From Aquibium sp. A9E412 (GTDB taxonomy: Bacteria; Pseudomonadota; Alphaproteobacteria; Rhizobiales; Rhizobiaceae): 64,000 bases of DNA. A model generated the notes under the pieces. The model was not told the origin of the DNA. It did not search any database and saw only the letters and a program-made list of their open reading frames with translations. Below are positions 17,563 to 25,754 of the stretch, piece after piece. Each line of letters begins with the position of its first letter. Position 1 is the first letter of the stretch. A program made the position numbers and the translations under genes. Where the stretch lies: the NCBI RefSeq assembly GCF_030398335.1, contig NZ_JAOAOP010000006.1, forward strand, positions 1-64,000, given 5' to 3'.

Positions 17563-17673
17563 TGTCCGTTCCCCATGTGAAGCCGCGCGCCCTTATAATG
17601 AAGCCGTCGGGGGCTGTCGACCGAACGGTGGCCGCGGTTGCGCGCTGCCGCGTTGCGGTATATCGGCAGGTCC

Positions 17674-19185
17674 ATGAGCGACACGCCAGGTCCATCGCTG
17701 CCGCAGGACGGCGGGCCGACCGCCGACCTCGCCCGGCGTTTCGCCGGGCTGAAGGTGCTGGTGGCCGGCGACTTCATCCTCGACCGCTTCGTCAACGGCA
17801 CCATCGAGCGCATCTCGCCGGAGGCGCCGATCCCGGTGCTGCACGGGCGCGGCGAGAGCGCCGCGCTGGGCGGCGCCGGCAATGTGGTGGCCAACGTGAC
17901 GGCGCTCGGCGCGCAGGCGCTGCCGGTCGCCGCCATCGGCGACGACGCGGCCGCCCGGCGCATCCTGGCGCTGCTCGGCGAGCGCGGCGTCGCGGCCGAC
18001 GGGCTTTTCTCCAGCCGCGGCCGCATGACGCCCTGCAAGAGCCGTTTCAGCGCGCTCAACCAGCAGGTGCTGCGCTTCGACGAGGAGGAGGTGCGCGCGC
18101 TGGCGCCGGACGAGCGCGAGACGGTGCTGGCGCGCTTCGACGCGGCGCTGGCCGGCGCCGACATCGTCATCCTGTCCGACTACGGCAAGGGCATGCTGGC
18201 CGACGGCATGGCGGCGGCGCTGATCGCGCGGGCGCGCGCGGCCGGCCGGCCGGTGCTCGTCGACCCCAAGGGCGGCGACTATGCGCGCTACGCCGGCGCC
18301 ACCGCGGTGACGCCCAACCGCAAGGAGCTCGGCGAGGCGGTCGGCCGTCCCGTGCACGGCGATGCGGAGATCGCCGCCGCCGGCCAGGCGCTGATCGCCG
18401 CGCACGGCTTCTCCTTCGTGCTCGCCACGCGCAGCGAGAAGGGCATGAGCGTGATCGAGGCGGACGGCGCGCGCCACATCGCCACCGAGGCGCGCGAGGT
18501 GTTCGACGTGTCGGGCGCCGGCGACACGGTGGTGGCGTCCTTCGCGCTGGCGCTGGCGGCGGGCTACGAGCGCGGCGCGGCCGCCGCGCTCGCCAACGCG
18601 GCGGCCGGCGTCGTCGTCGGCAAGCGCGGCACCGCGCAGCTCACCGTCGACGAGCTGACGGCGGCGCTGTCGCGCACGCACGATCCGGCCGGCGCGGCCG
18701 AGCAGGTGGTCAATGCCGACGCGGCGGCGCGCCTGGTCGCCGCCTGGCGGCGCGAGGGGCTGACGGTCGGCTTCACCAATGGCTGCTTCGACATCCTGCA
18801 TGCCGGCCACGTGTCGCTGCTGCAGAGCGCCCGGCGCGCCTGCGACCGGCTGGTGGTCGGCCTCAACAGCGACGCCTCGGTGCGCCGGCTGAAGGGCGCG
18901 GGGCGGCCGGTCAACGGCGAGCGCGACCGCGCCTTCGTGCTGGCCGGCCTGGCCGCGGTCGATCTGGTGGTGGTGTTCGGCGAGGACACGCCGCTCGCGC
19001 TGATCCGCCGGCTCGACCCGGACCTTCTGGTCAAGGGCGCCGACTACACGCCGGAGACGGTGGTGGGGGCCGACCACGTGACGGCGCGCGGCGGCCGGGT
19101 GATGCTGGTCGACCTCGTCGGCGGCCGCAGCACGACCGCCACCATCGACCGGCTGACGGCGTTGCGGGACGCACCGGTGGCATGA
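17674..19185 (+). CDS. hldE: Bifunctional heptose-7-phosphate kinase / heptose-1-phosphate adenylyltransferase HldE
   Basis: A 503-residue fusion. The N-terminal PfkB-type kinase (about 1-340) includes the GNVVANVTALG segment and the anion hole DVSGAGDTVVASFALAL. The C-terminal nucleotidyltransferase (about 365-503) has VGFTNGCFDILHAGHVSLL (HxGH) and LVGGRSTTATI. It phosphorylates D-glycero-D-manno-heptose 7-phosphate and later adenylates heptose 1-phosphate. The two-domain form and order are standard. The ATG at 17674 is preceded only by GCAGG, a weak ribosome site; the longer open frame upstream shows no family similarity. It starts the plus-strand operon hldE-gmhA-gmhB-glycosyltransferases, each junction overlapping. 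Confidence 0.96.
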   Translation: MSDTPGPSLPQDGGPTADLARRFAGLKVLVAGDFILDRFVNGTIERISPEAPIPVLHGRGESAALGGAGNVVANVTALGAQALPVAAIGDDAAARRILALLGERGVAADGLFSSRGRMTPCKSRFSALNQQVLRFDEEEVRALAPDERETVLARFDAALAGADIVILSDYGKGMLADGMAAALIARARAAGRPVLVDPKGGDYARYAGATAVTPNRKELGEAVGRPVHGDAEIAAAGQALIAAHGFSFVLATRSEKGMSVIEADGARHIATEAREVFDVSGAGDTVVASFALALAAGYERGAAAALANAAAGVVVGKRGTAQLTVDELTAALSRTHDPAGAAEQVVNADAAARLVAAWRREGLTVGFTNGCFDILHAGHVSLLQSARRACDRLVVGLNSDASVRRLKGAGRPVNGERDRAFVLAGLAAVDLVVVFGEDTPLALIRRLDPDLLVKGADYTPETVVGADHVTARGGRVMLVDLVGGRSTTATIDRLTALRDAPVA

Positions 19186-19763
19186 GCGGGACCGCGCTTT
19201 CGGCCTATCTCGCCCGCTCGGCCGATCTCCTGTCGGCGATGGCTGGCGACGATGCGCTCGCCGCCGGCATGACGGCGGCGACGGAGGCCGTGGCGACGGC
19301 GCTCGCCGCCGGGCGGGCGCTTCTGGTGTGCGGCAATGGCGGCTCGGCGAGCGATGCCGAGCACATCGCCGGCGAGCTGGTCGGCCGCTTCCTCAAGGAG
19401 CGCAGGGCCTACAACGTGGTGGCGCTGTCCGCCAACCCGGCCGTGCTGACGGCGCTCGGCAACGATTACGGCTTCGACAGCGTCTATGCCCGGCAGGTCG
19501 AGGCGCATGGCGCGCCCGGCGGCGTGCTGCTCGCCATCTCGACCAGCGGCAACTCGGCCAACATCGTCGCGGCGGCCGAGAAGGCGCGCGCCGTCGGCAT
19601 GACGGTCGTCGGGCTGACGGGCGCCGGCGGCGGCGCGCTGGCGCCGCTGTGCGACATCCTGCTCGCCGTGCCCGCGCGCGAGACGCCGCTCGTCCAGCAG
19701 GGGCATCTGTGCCTCTACCACCATCTGTGCGGGATGGTGGAGACGCGGCTCTGCGATGGCTGA
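19182..19763 (+). CDS. gmhA: Phosphoheptose isomerase GmhA
   Basis: A 193-residue SIS-domain isomerase that converts sedoheptulose 7-phosphate to D-glycero-D-manno-heptose 7-phosphate, the entry step of LPS heptose synthesis. It has CGNGGSASDAEHIAGELVG (phosphate site and first zinc ligands His and Glu), AISTSGNSANI (second phosphate loop) and LVQQGHLCLYHHLC (Gln and His ligands). Length is standard. Its ATG overlaps the hldE stop by four bases (ATGA). Confidence 0.95.
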   Translation: MSGTALSAYLARSADLLSAMAGDDALAAGMTAATEAVATALAAGRALLVCGNGGSASDAEHIAGELVGRFLKERRAYNVVALSANPAVLTALGNDYGFDSVYARQVEAHGAPGGVLLAISTSGNSANIVAAAEKARAVGMTVVGLTGAGGGALAPLCDILLAVPARETPLVQQGHLCLYHHLCGMVETRLCDG

Positions 19764-20394
19764 GGCGGCGGGCGGGCTCGCGCGGCCGGCCGCGCTGGTC
19801 GAGCCGGGGCTGTGGGTCGACCGGCGCGTTTCCGGCGAAGCCCTGCGCGGCCGTCGGGCGCTGTTCGTCGACCGCGACGGCACGCTGATCGTCGACACCG
19901 GCTATCCGCGTCGGCCCGAGGAGGTGGCGCTGCGCCCGGCGATGCTGCCGGTGCTGAAGGCGGCCGCGGCGGCCGGCATGCCGGTCGTCGTCGTCACCAA
20001 CCAGTCGGGCATCGCCCGCGGTCTGCTCGGCTGGGCCGAGTTCGCGGCCGTCGACGCACGCATGCACGCGCTGCTCGCCGGGCACGGCATCGCCGTCGCC
20101 ATGGTGCTCGCCTGCGCCTATCACGAGAGCGGCACGGGGCCGCTGCACGCGGTCGACCACCCGATGCGCAAGCCCAATCCGGGCATGCTCCTGCGTGCGG
20201 CCGAGGCGGGCGGGCTGGTGCTCGCCGGCTCGCTGATGATCGGCGACAAACACGACGACGTTGAGGCCGGCCGGCGCGCCGGCGTCGGCCGCGCCCTGCG
20301 CATCGCCGAGGACGGCCGCTTCGTGCCGGGCGGGGCGGGCGCGCCGCTGACGGCGGCCGAACTGGCCGCCACGCTCGCGGCGCCCGGGCGATGA
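19756..20394 (+). CDS. gmhB: Heptose 1,7-bisphosphate phosphatase GmhB (Zn-site variant)
   Basis: A 212-residue HAD phosphatase that removes the 7-phosphate of heptose 1,7-bisphosphate. Motif I reads FVDRDGTL with nucleophile Asp39 and Asp41; motif II is VTNQSG; the acidic motif is MIGDKHDDV. GmhB of E. coli binds structural zinc through C-x-H and C-x-C. Here the first pair survives as CAYH (Cys120, His123) but the second pair is absent, replaced by the segment HAVDHPMRKP. About 30 extra N-terminal residues precede the HAD core. The start ATG overlaps the gmhA stop by eight bases. The operon position makes the GmhB role likely. The related histidinol-phosphate phosphatases are the main alternative. 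Confidence 0.88.
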   Translation: MAEAAGGLARPAALVEPGLWVDRRVSGEALRGRRALFVDRDGTLIVDTGYPRRPEEVALRPAMLPVLKAAAAAGMPVVVVTNQSGIARGLLGWAEFAAVDARMHALLAGHGIAVAMVLACAYHESGTGPLHAVDHPMRKPNPGMLLRAAEAGGLVLAGSLMIGDKHDDVEAGRRAGVGRALRIAEDGRFVPGGAGAPLTAAELAATLAAPGR

Positions 20395-21155
20395 GCGCGG
20401 CGCGCCCCAGCCTCGGCGCGATCGTCATCGCGCGCGACGAGGAGGACGACATCGCCGACTGTCTCGCCGCGCTCGCCTTCTGCGACGAGATCGTCGTCGT
20501 CGACGGCGGCAGCCGCGACCGCACCGTGGCGCTCGCCGAGGCCGCCGGCGCCCGGGTGACCGTGCGCGCCGACTGGGCCGGCTTCGGCATCCAGAAGCAG
20601 CGCGCGCTCGACCTCGCCACCACCGACTGGGTGCTGTCGGTCGATGCCGACGAGCGCGTCGGCGCGGGGCTTGCCGGCGAGATCCGCGCGGCGATCGCGT
20701 CCGGCCGGCACGACGGCTACCGGCTCGACCGGCTGTCGATGTTCCTCGGCCGCTTCATGCGGCACGGCGGCTGGCATCCCGACCGCATCCTGCGGCTGGC
20801 GCGGCGCGAGCGCTGCCGCTTCACCGACGCCATCGTGCACGAGGCGCTGCTGGTCGACGGCAGCGTCGGCGATCTCGCCGAACCGCTGATCCACTACAGC
20901 TACCGCGACATCGACGACGTGCTGACCAAGCTGCGCGCCTATGCGCTCGCCTCGGCCGCGGTGCGGCGCCGGCGCGGCAGGCGCGGCGGGCTGGCCTCGG
21001 CGCTGCTGCGCGCCCATGTCGCCTTCCTCAAGGCCTATCTGCTGCAGGCCGGCTTTCGCGACGGCCGGCACGGGCTGGTGGCGGCGATCTTCCGCGCCGA
21101 GGAGACCTTCTGGCGCTATCTCGCCGTCGGCTGGGAGAGGGGCGGGGAGACATGA
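20391..21155 (+). CDS. Family 2 glycosyltransferase, LPS core (WaaE-like)
   Basis: A 254-residue GT2 enzyme. The N-terminal GT-A fold begins LGAIVIARDEEDDIADCL, with VVDGGSRDRT at about residues 35-44 and the metal-binding SVDADERV near 81-88. The C-terminal part (HYSYRDIDDVLTKLRAYA) is typical of the WaaE/KdtX group, which transfers a hexose to inner-core heptose. It probably decorates the core made by the neighbouring genes. ATGA overlap with gmhB and again with the next gene, so it is translated as part of the same operon. The acceptor sugar is not known. Confidence 0.85.
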   Translation: MSAARPSLGAIVIARDEEDDIADCLAALAFCDEIVVVDGGSRDRTVALAEAAGARVTVRADWAGFGIQKQRALDLATTDWVLSVDADERVGAGLAGEIRAAIASGRHDGYRLDRLSMFLGRFMRHGGWHPDRILRLARRERCRFTDAIVHEALLVDGSVGDLAEPLIHYSYRDIDDVLTKLRAYALASAAVRRRRGRRGGLASALLRAHVAFLKAYLLQAGFRDGRHGLVAAIFRAEETFWRYLAVGWERGGET

Positions 21156-22264
21156 GGCTCGCCATCGTGCGGCGCCGCTTCGCCTCGGCCGGCGGCGCCG
21201 AGCGCTTCATCGCCAACACCAGCCAGGGCCTGGCGGCGGCCGGCATCGACGTCACGCTGGTCTCCGAGGACGTCGGCACGACGGCTGCGCCCGACCAGGC
21301 CTGGCTCCGGCTGAAGCGGGCGCATGGCGGGCGGGCGCGGCGCTACCGCAAGTTCCAGAAGGCGGCCGGCCGCGCCCTGCGCGGCGGCGGCTTCGACCTG
21401 GTGCAGAGCCACGAGCGCATCCTGGAGGCCGACATCTTCCGCGCCGGCGACGGCGTGCACGCGGCCTGGCTCGAGCGGCTGGCGCGCGAGCGAGCGGCCT
21501 GGCGGCGGCCGTTGCTGGCGCTCGACGCCTTCCACGAGCTGCTGACGAAGACGGAAAGGCGCATGGCGCGCGACACCGACATGGTGTTCGTCGCCAACAG
21601 CCGCATGGTGGCGCGCGAGATCGCCGACTGGCTGGCGGTGCCGGCGCACCGGCTGCGCGTCATCGAGAACGGCGTCGACCTGGCGCATTTCCGGCCGCCC
21701 GAGGCGGGCGGCAAGGCGGCGGCGCGCGCCGCCCTCGGCCTCGACCCCGAGGCGCCGCTCGTCGCCTTCGTCGGCTCCGGCTTCGAGCGCAAGGGCGCCT
21801 TCGCGCTGGTCGAGGCGCTGGCGCTGCCGGCGCTCGCCGGGGTGCACCTGGCGATCGCCGGTCGCGACAAGCGGGCGCGCCGGCTCGCCCGGCTGGTGCG
21901 CCGGCGCGGCCTCGGCGGGCGCGTGCGCCTGCTCGGCGCCATGGCCGACGTGCGCCCGGTGCTGCACGCCGCCGACATGCTCGCCCTGCCGACGCTCTAT
22001 GATCCGATGCCGAACGCCGCCATCGAGGCGATCGCCTGCGGCCTGCCCGTCGTCACCACGGCCGACGCCGGCGTCGGCGAGCTCGTCGTGCGCTACGGCG
22101 CCGGCGCGGTCGCCAGCCGCGCGGCCGACGACCTGGCCGCGGCGCTGGCTGCCGTGCTCGCCTCGCTCGCGGACCGGCGGGTGGGCGCGGCGGCGCTGCG
22201 CGGGCGCTTCGATCTCGGCCGCACGACGCGGCTCTGGCTCGACCTCTACCGGGAGCTGGCATGA
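21152..22264 (+). CDS. Family 4 glycosyltransferase, WaaG-like
   Basis: A 370-residue GT-B enzyme. The acceptor-side opening RLAIVRRRFASAGGAERFI resembles WaaG/RfaG core glucosyltransferases. The donor side has VAFVGSGFERKGAFALVEAL and the E-x7-E motif region PMPNAAIEAIACGLPVVTT. It likely adds a hexose in the LPS core. Start and stop both overlap neighbours by four bases (ATGA), as throughout this operon. The specific linkage cannot be assigned. Confidence 0.85.
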   Translation: MRLAIVRRRFASAGGAERFIANTSQGLAAAGIDVTLVSEDVGTTAAPDQAWLRLKRAHGGRARRYRKFQKAAGRALRGGGFDLVQSHERILEADIFRAGDGVHAAWLERLARERAAWRRPLLALDAFHELLTKTERRMARDTDMVFVANSRMVAREIADWLAVPAHRLRVIENGVDLAHFRPPEAGGKAAARAALGLDPEAPLVAFVGSGFERKGAFALVEALALPALAGVHLAIAGRDKRARRLARLVRRRGLGGRVRLLGAMADVRPVLHAADMLALPTLYDPMPNAAIEAIACGLPVVTTADAGVGELVVRYGAGAVASRAADDLAAALAAVLASLADRRVGAAALRGRFDLGRTTRLWLDLYRELA

Positions 22265-23373
22265 CCGCCGACCACCGCTACCGCATCCTGCACACCGAGG
22301 CCTCGCGCGGCTGGGGCGGGCAGGAGATCCGCATCCTCACCGAGGCGGCCACCTTCCAGGACGCCGGGCACGCCGTGCATCTGGTCTGCCCGGCCGACAG
22401 CGACATCTTCGCCGCCGCGCCCGACTACGGCATCGCGTGCACGGCGCTGCCGATCGGCCGCAAGCGGCCGGCCGGGCTCGCCGCCATGCGCCGCTTCCTG
22501 GCCGCCTGGCGGCCCGACGTGGTCAACCCGCATTCCAGCACCGACCACTGGCTGGCCGCGCTCGCCCGCCTGACGCTGGCGCATCGCCCGGCGATCGTGC
22601 GCACGCGGCACATCTCGACACCGGTCTCGCGCGGCCGGGCGACGCGCTGGCTCTACAATCGCGGCGCCGAGTTCGTGATGACGACGAGCCAGTCGATCGT
22701 CGACAGCCTGACCGGCGACGGCTTCCTGCCGGCCGGCCGCATCGCGGCGGTGCCGACCGGCATCGACACCGACACCTTCCGCCCCGGCGACCGGGCCGCC
22801 GCGCGCCGCGCCGTCGGCCTGCCGGCGGACGCCTTCGTCTTCGCCATCGTCGCCACGCTGCGCTCGTGGAAGGGGCATGCCTATCTGATCGAGGCGCTGG
22901 CCCGGCTCGACCATCCCGGCGCGATGCTGGTGATCGTCGGCGACGGGCCGCAGGAGGCGGCGCTGCGCGAGCTCATCGCGCGGCACGGCCTGGCGCAGCG
23001 CGTGGTGATGACCGGGCGGCAGGCCGACGTGGTGCCCTATCTGCAGGCCGCCGACGTCTTCGCGCTGCCGAGCTATGCCAACGAGGGGGTGCCGCAGGCG
23101 ATGCTGCAGGCGATGGCCTGCGAGACGCCGCTGCTCGGCTGCCCGACGGGCGGCATCCCCGAGCTGACGCAGGGGCTGACGGCGGCCACCCTGGTGCCGC
23201 CGCAGGACGCCGCGGCGCTGGCCGCGGCGATGCGGGCGATGATCGCCGGGCCGGCACCGGCCGAGGCGCTGCACGCGCTGCGCGCGCGCGTCGTCGCGCG
23301 CTATTCGCGCGCGGTGATGTACGACAAGGCGCTGGCCGCCTTCCGCTTCGCCGTCACTGCCAGTCGAGGTTGA
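22261..23373 (+). CDS. Family 4 glycosyltransferase, LPS cluster
   Basis: A 370-residue GT-B enzyme that begins YRILHTEASRGWGGQEIRIL, a variant of the GT4 loop. The donor-binding half includes FAIVATLRSWKGHAYLIEAL, the DVFALPSYANEGVPQAMLQ segment and TPLLGCPTGGIPEL. Last gene of the plus-strand LPS operon. Its 3' end runs 20 bases into the 3' end of the oppositely directed FkbM methyltransferase gene. Not obviously a paralogue of the preceding GT4, so the two probably build different positions of the core. Confidence 0.85.
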   Translation: MTADHRYRILHTEASRGWGGQEIRILTEAATFQDAGHAVHLVCPADSDIFAAAPDYGIACTALPIGRKRPAGLAAMRRFLAAWRPDVVNPHSSTDHWLAALARLTLAHRPAIVRTRHISTPVSRGRATRWLYNRGAEFVMTTSQSIVDSLTGDGFLPAGRIAAVPTGIDTDTFRPGDRAAARRAVGLPADAFVFAIVATLRSWKGHAYLIEALARLDHPGAMLVIVGDGPQEAALRELIARHGLAQRVVMTGRQADVVPYLQAADVFALPSYANEGVPQAMLQAMACETPLLGCPTGGIPELTQGLTAATLVPPQDAAALAAAMRAMIAGPAPAEALHALRARVVARYSRAVMYDKALAAFRFAVTASRG

Positions 23374-24010
23374 CGTTGGCGACGCCGAGCGCGTCGAGGC
23401 GCCGGCGGATCGCTTCGATCCGGGCGGCGAAGTCGGGCGAGAACTTTTCGTGCGTCTCCACCAGCACATGGCCGATGCGCCGGTCGTGGCGTGCCGCGAG
23501 CATGGCTTCGAGCACCGGCACCTCCGCACCCTCGATGTCGAGCTTCAGCACGTCGACAGGGCGCCCGAGCGATGCGATGAAGGCGAACAGATCGACGACC
23601 GGCACCGTCGCCGTGTCGCCGCCGGCATGCACGTCGCGGCGGTAGAGCGACGAGGAGATGGTGCCGTCGAGGCCGCCCGACATGCGGTGCAGCACCATCT
23701 CGCCCGCCGCGTCCGACACGGCGGCGGCGTGGATGGTGAGCCCCGGCCGATCGCCCAGCCTGCGCTCGAGCGCGGCGCGCGCGTCGGGGTCCGGCTCGAA
23801 GGCGTGCACGGTGTAGCCCTTGTCGAGAAACAGCCGCGACACGTCGCCGACATTGGCGCCGCAGTCGACCATCAGCCCGCCGTCGGGCAGGCCGCGGATG
23901 AAGCGGCGCGCCTGCCAGATCGCGGCGTGGCGCGCGCCCTTGCGGCGGCGGTAGAGATGCCATTTCAGCCAGGCAAGCCAGTAGGGTTCGGTGAGCTTGT
24001 TCGCTCCCAT
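23354..24010 (-). CDS. FkbM-family methyltransferase
   Basis: A 218-residue SAM-dependent methyltransferase. Motif I reads LMVDCGANVGDVSRLF (SAM-binding D-x-G-x-N-x-G) at about 47-62, followed by HAFEPDPDAR and the FkbM signature DVLKLDIEGAEVPVLEAM near 155-172, then VLVETHEKF. FkbM proteins O-methylate sugars or related substrates. Beside an LPS core cluster, methylation of a surface glycan sugar is a sensible guess. Its stop overlaps the convergent glycosyltransferase stop by 20 bases. Confidence 0.88.
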   Translation of the reverse strand: MGANKLTEPYWLAWLKWHLYRRRKGARHAAIWQARRFIRGLPDGGLMVDCGANVGDVSRLFLDKGYTVHAFEPDPDARAALERRLGDRPGLTIHAAAVSDAAGEMVLHRMSGGLDGTISSSLYRRDVHAGGDTATVPVVDLFAFIASLGRPVDVLKLDIEGAEVPVLEAMLAARHDRRIGHVLVETHEKFSPDFAARIEAIRRRLDALGVANVNLDWQ

Positions 24011-24023
24011 GCGCCCGCTGCCG

Positions 24024-24509
24024 TCAGGCCGGCTGATCGGGAATGGCGACCAGCCCGACGTCCTTGACCTGGCGGATGGTCAGCGCCGTGCGCACCGTGT
24101 CGACGTTCGGCGTCGAGGTCAGCTCCTCGATGACGAAGCCCTGGAAGGTCGACAGGTCGGTGGCCACGCAGTGCAGCAGGAAGTCGGAATCGCCCGACAC
24201 CATCCAGGCGCGGCGCACGATCGGCCACTGACGGGTGCGCTCGGCGAAGATCTTCAGCTCGGCCTCCGACTGCAGGTGCAGGCCGATCAGGCAAAAGGCG
24301 ACGACGTCGTAGCCGAGCGCCGGGCTGTTGAGCAGCGCCCGGTAGCCGCGGATGATGCCCGCCTCCTCGAGCCGCTTGACCCGGCGCAGGCAGGGCGGGG
24401 CGGAGATGCCGACGCGGCGCGACAGCTCGACATTGGTGATGCGCCCGTCGTCCTGCAGCTCCTTGAGAATCTTCCAGTCGATCGCGTCGAGGTCGGCTTT
24501 GAGCGGCAT
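24024..24509 (-). CDS. Lrp/AsnC-family transcriptional regulator
   Basis: A 161-residue regulator. The N-terminal winged helix begins LDAIDWKILKELQDDGRITNV, with the recognition helix region SRRVGISAPPCLRRVKRLEE. The C-terminal RAM/AsnC domain starts near residue 70. It is a typical feast/famine regulator and may bind an amino acid. It lies divergent from trxB across about 250 bases and ends 13 bases upstream of the FkbM gene on the same strand. The target genes are unknown. Confidence 0.9.
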   Translation of the reverse strand: MPLKADLDAIDWKILKELQDDGRITNVELSRRVGISAPPCLRRVKRLEEAGIIRGYRALLNSPALGYDVVAFCLIGLHLQSEAELKIFAERTRQWPIVRRAWMVSGDSDFLLHCVATDLSTFQGFVIEELTSTPNVDTVRTALTIRQVKDVGLVAIPDQPA

Positions 24510-24759
24510 GGGCTCCTCGTGGGTCGGTGCGGCGGGCGACTCGCTTCCTGCCGGCGAGGCAAGGCTATGGCAAGCGCGCGGCCAAGCAAAGCGCGTTGCA
24601 TCGGCGGCGCGTGCGCGGCATGCTGGGCCGCGTCTGCCGCAGCGGAAACCGGCTGTGCGAAAAGGCGCAGTTGCCTTGCACAGGAGGGGACGGAATACTT
24701 AGATCGAGGGCGGCCGCTTTGCGCCGCCGGCCGCTTCCGCTTGATAAAGGACGAGACCC

Positions 24760-25734
24760 ATGACCAGCCGCCACGCGCCCGTGATCATCATCGGATCGGG
24801 CCCCGCCGGCTACACCGCCGCGATCTACGCCGCCCGCGCGATGCTCGAGCCGCTGCTGATCACCGGCCTGGAACAGGGCGGCCAGCTCACCATCACCACC
24901 GACGTGGAGAACTATCCTGGTTTCGCCGACGTCATCCAGGGTCCGTGGCTGATGGAGCAGATGGCCAAGCAGGCCGAGCATGTCGGCACCGAGATCGTGC
25001 ACGACACGGTGACGGCGGTCGATCTCGAGCGGCGGCCGTTCCGGCTGACCGCCGATTCGGGCGCCGAATACACCTGCGACGCGCTGATCATCGCCACAGG
25101 CGCCAAGGCGAAGTGGCTCGGCCTGCCATCGGAGCAGACCTATATGGGCTTCGGCGTGTCGGCCTGCGCCACCTGCGACGGCTTCTTCTACCGCGGCAAG
25201 GACGTGGTGGTCGTCGGCGGCGGCAACACGGCGGTCGAGGAGGCGCTCTACCTGTCGAACCTGGCGCGCAGCGTCACGCTGATCCACCGCCGCGACACCC
25301 TGCGCGCCGAGCGCATCCTGCAGGAGCGGCTGCTCAAGAAGGACAACATCAAGGTCGTGTGGGACACGGTGGTCGAGGAGATCCTCGGCGCGCCGGGCAA
25401 GCCGCCGATGCCGGCCTCGGCCAACGGCGTGCGGGTCAAGAACGCCAAGACCGGCGCGGTCACCGACATCGCCACCGACGGCGTCTTCGTCGCCATCGGC
25501 CACGCGCCGTCGGTCGAGCTGTTCGTCGGCAAGCTGAAGCAGAAGCCGAGCGGCTATCTGTGGACGGCGCCCGATTCCACGGCGACCGACGTGCCGGGCG
25601 TGTTCGCCGCCGGGGACGTGACCGACGAGACCTATCGCCAGGCGGTCACCGCGGCGGGACTCGGCTGCATGGCCGCGCTCGAGGCGGAAAAATATCTCGC
25701 GGGACTGGAGACGGTTCGCGTGGCTGCCGAGTAG
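24760..25734 (+). CDS. trxB: Thioredoxin reductase TrxB
   Basis: A 324-residue low-molecular-weight thioredoxin-disulfide reductase that transfers electrons from NADPH through FAD to thioredoxin. FAD binding is at GSGPAGYTA (12-20), the redox pair CATC at Cys136 and Cys139, NADPH binding at GGGNTAVEEA (153-162), and the second FAD segment at VFAAGDVTDETYRQAVTAAG. Length is standard. The ATG at 24760 follows AAAGGACGAG. It is followed 20 bases later by an LsrB-type regulator gene, a pairing known in Rhizobiales that links redox control and cell-envelope regulation. Confidence 0.97.
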   Translation: MTSRHAPVIIIGSGPAGYTAAIYAARAMLEPLLITGLEQGGQLTITTDVENYPGFADVIQGPWLMEQMAKQAEHVGTEIVHDTVTAVDLERRPFRLTADSGAEYTCDALIIATGAKAKWLGLPSEQTYMGFGVSACATCDGFFYRGKDVVVVGGGNTAVEEALYLSNLARSVTLIHRRDTLRAERILQERLLKKDNIKVVWDTVVEEILGAPGKPPMPASANGVRVKNAKTGAVTDIATDGVFVAIGHAPSVELFVGKLKQKPSGYLWTAPDSTATDVPGVFAAGDVTDETYRQAVTAAGLGCMAALEAEKYLAGLETVRVAAE

Positions 25735-25754
25735 CACGAGGCGGCTGAAAAACC

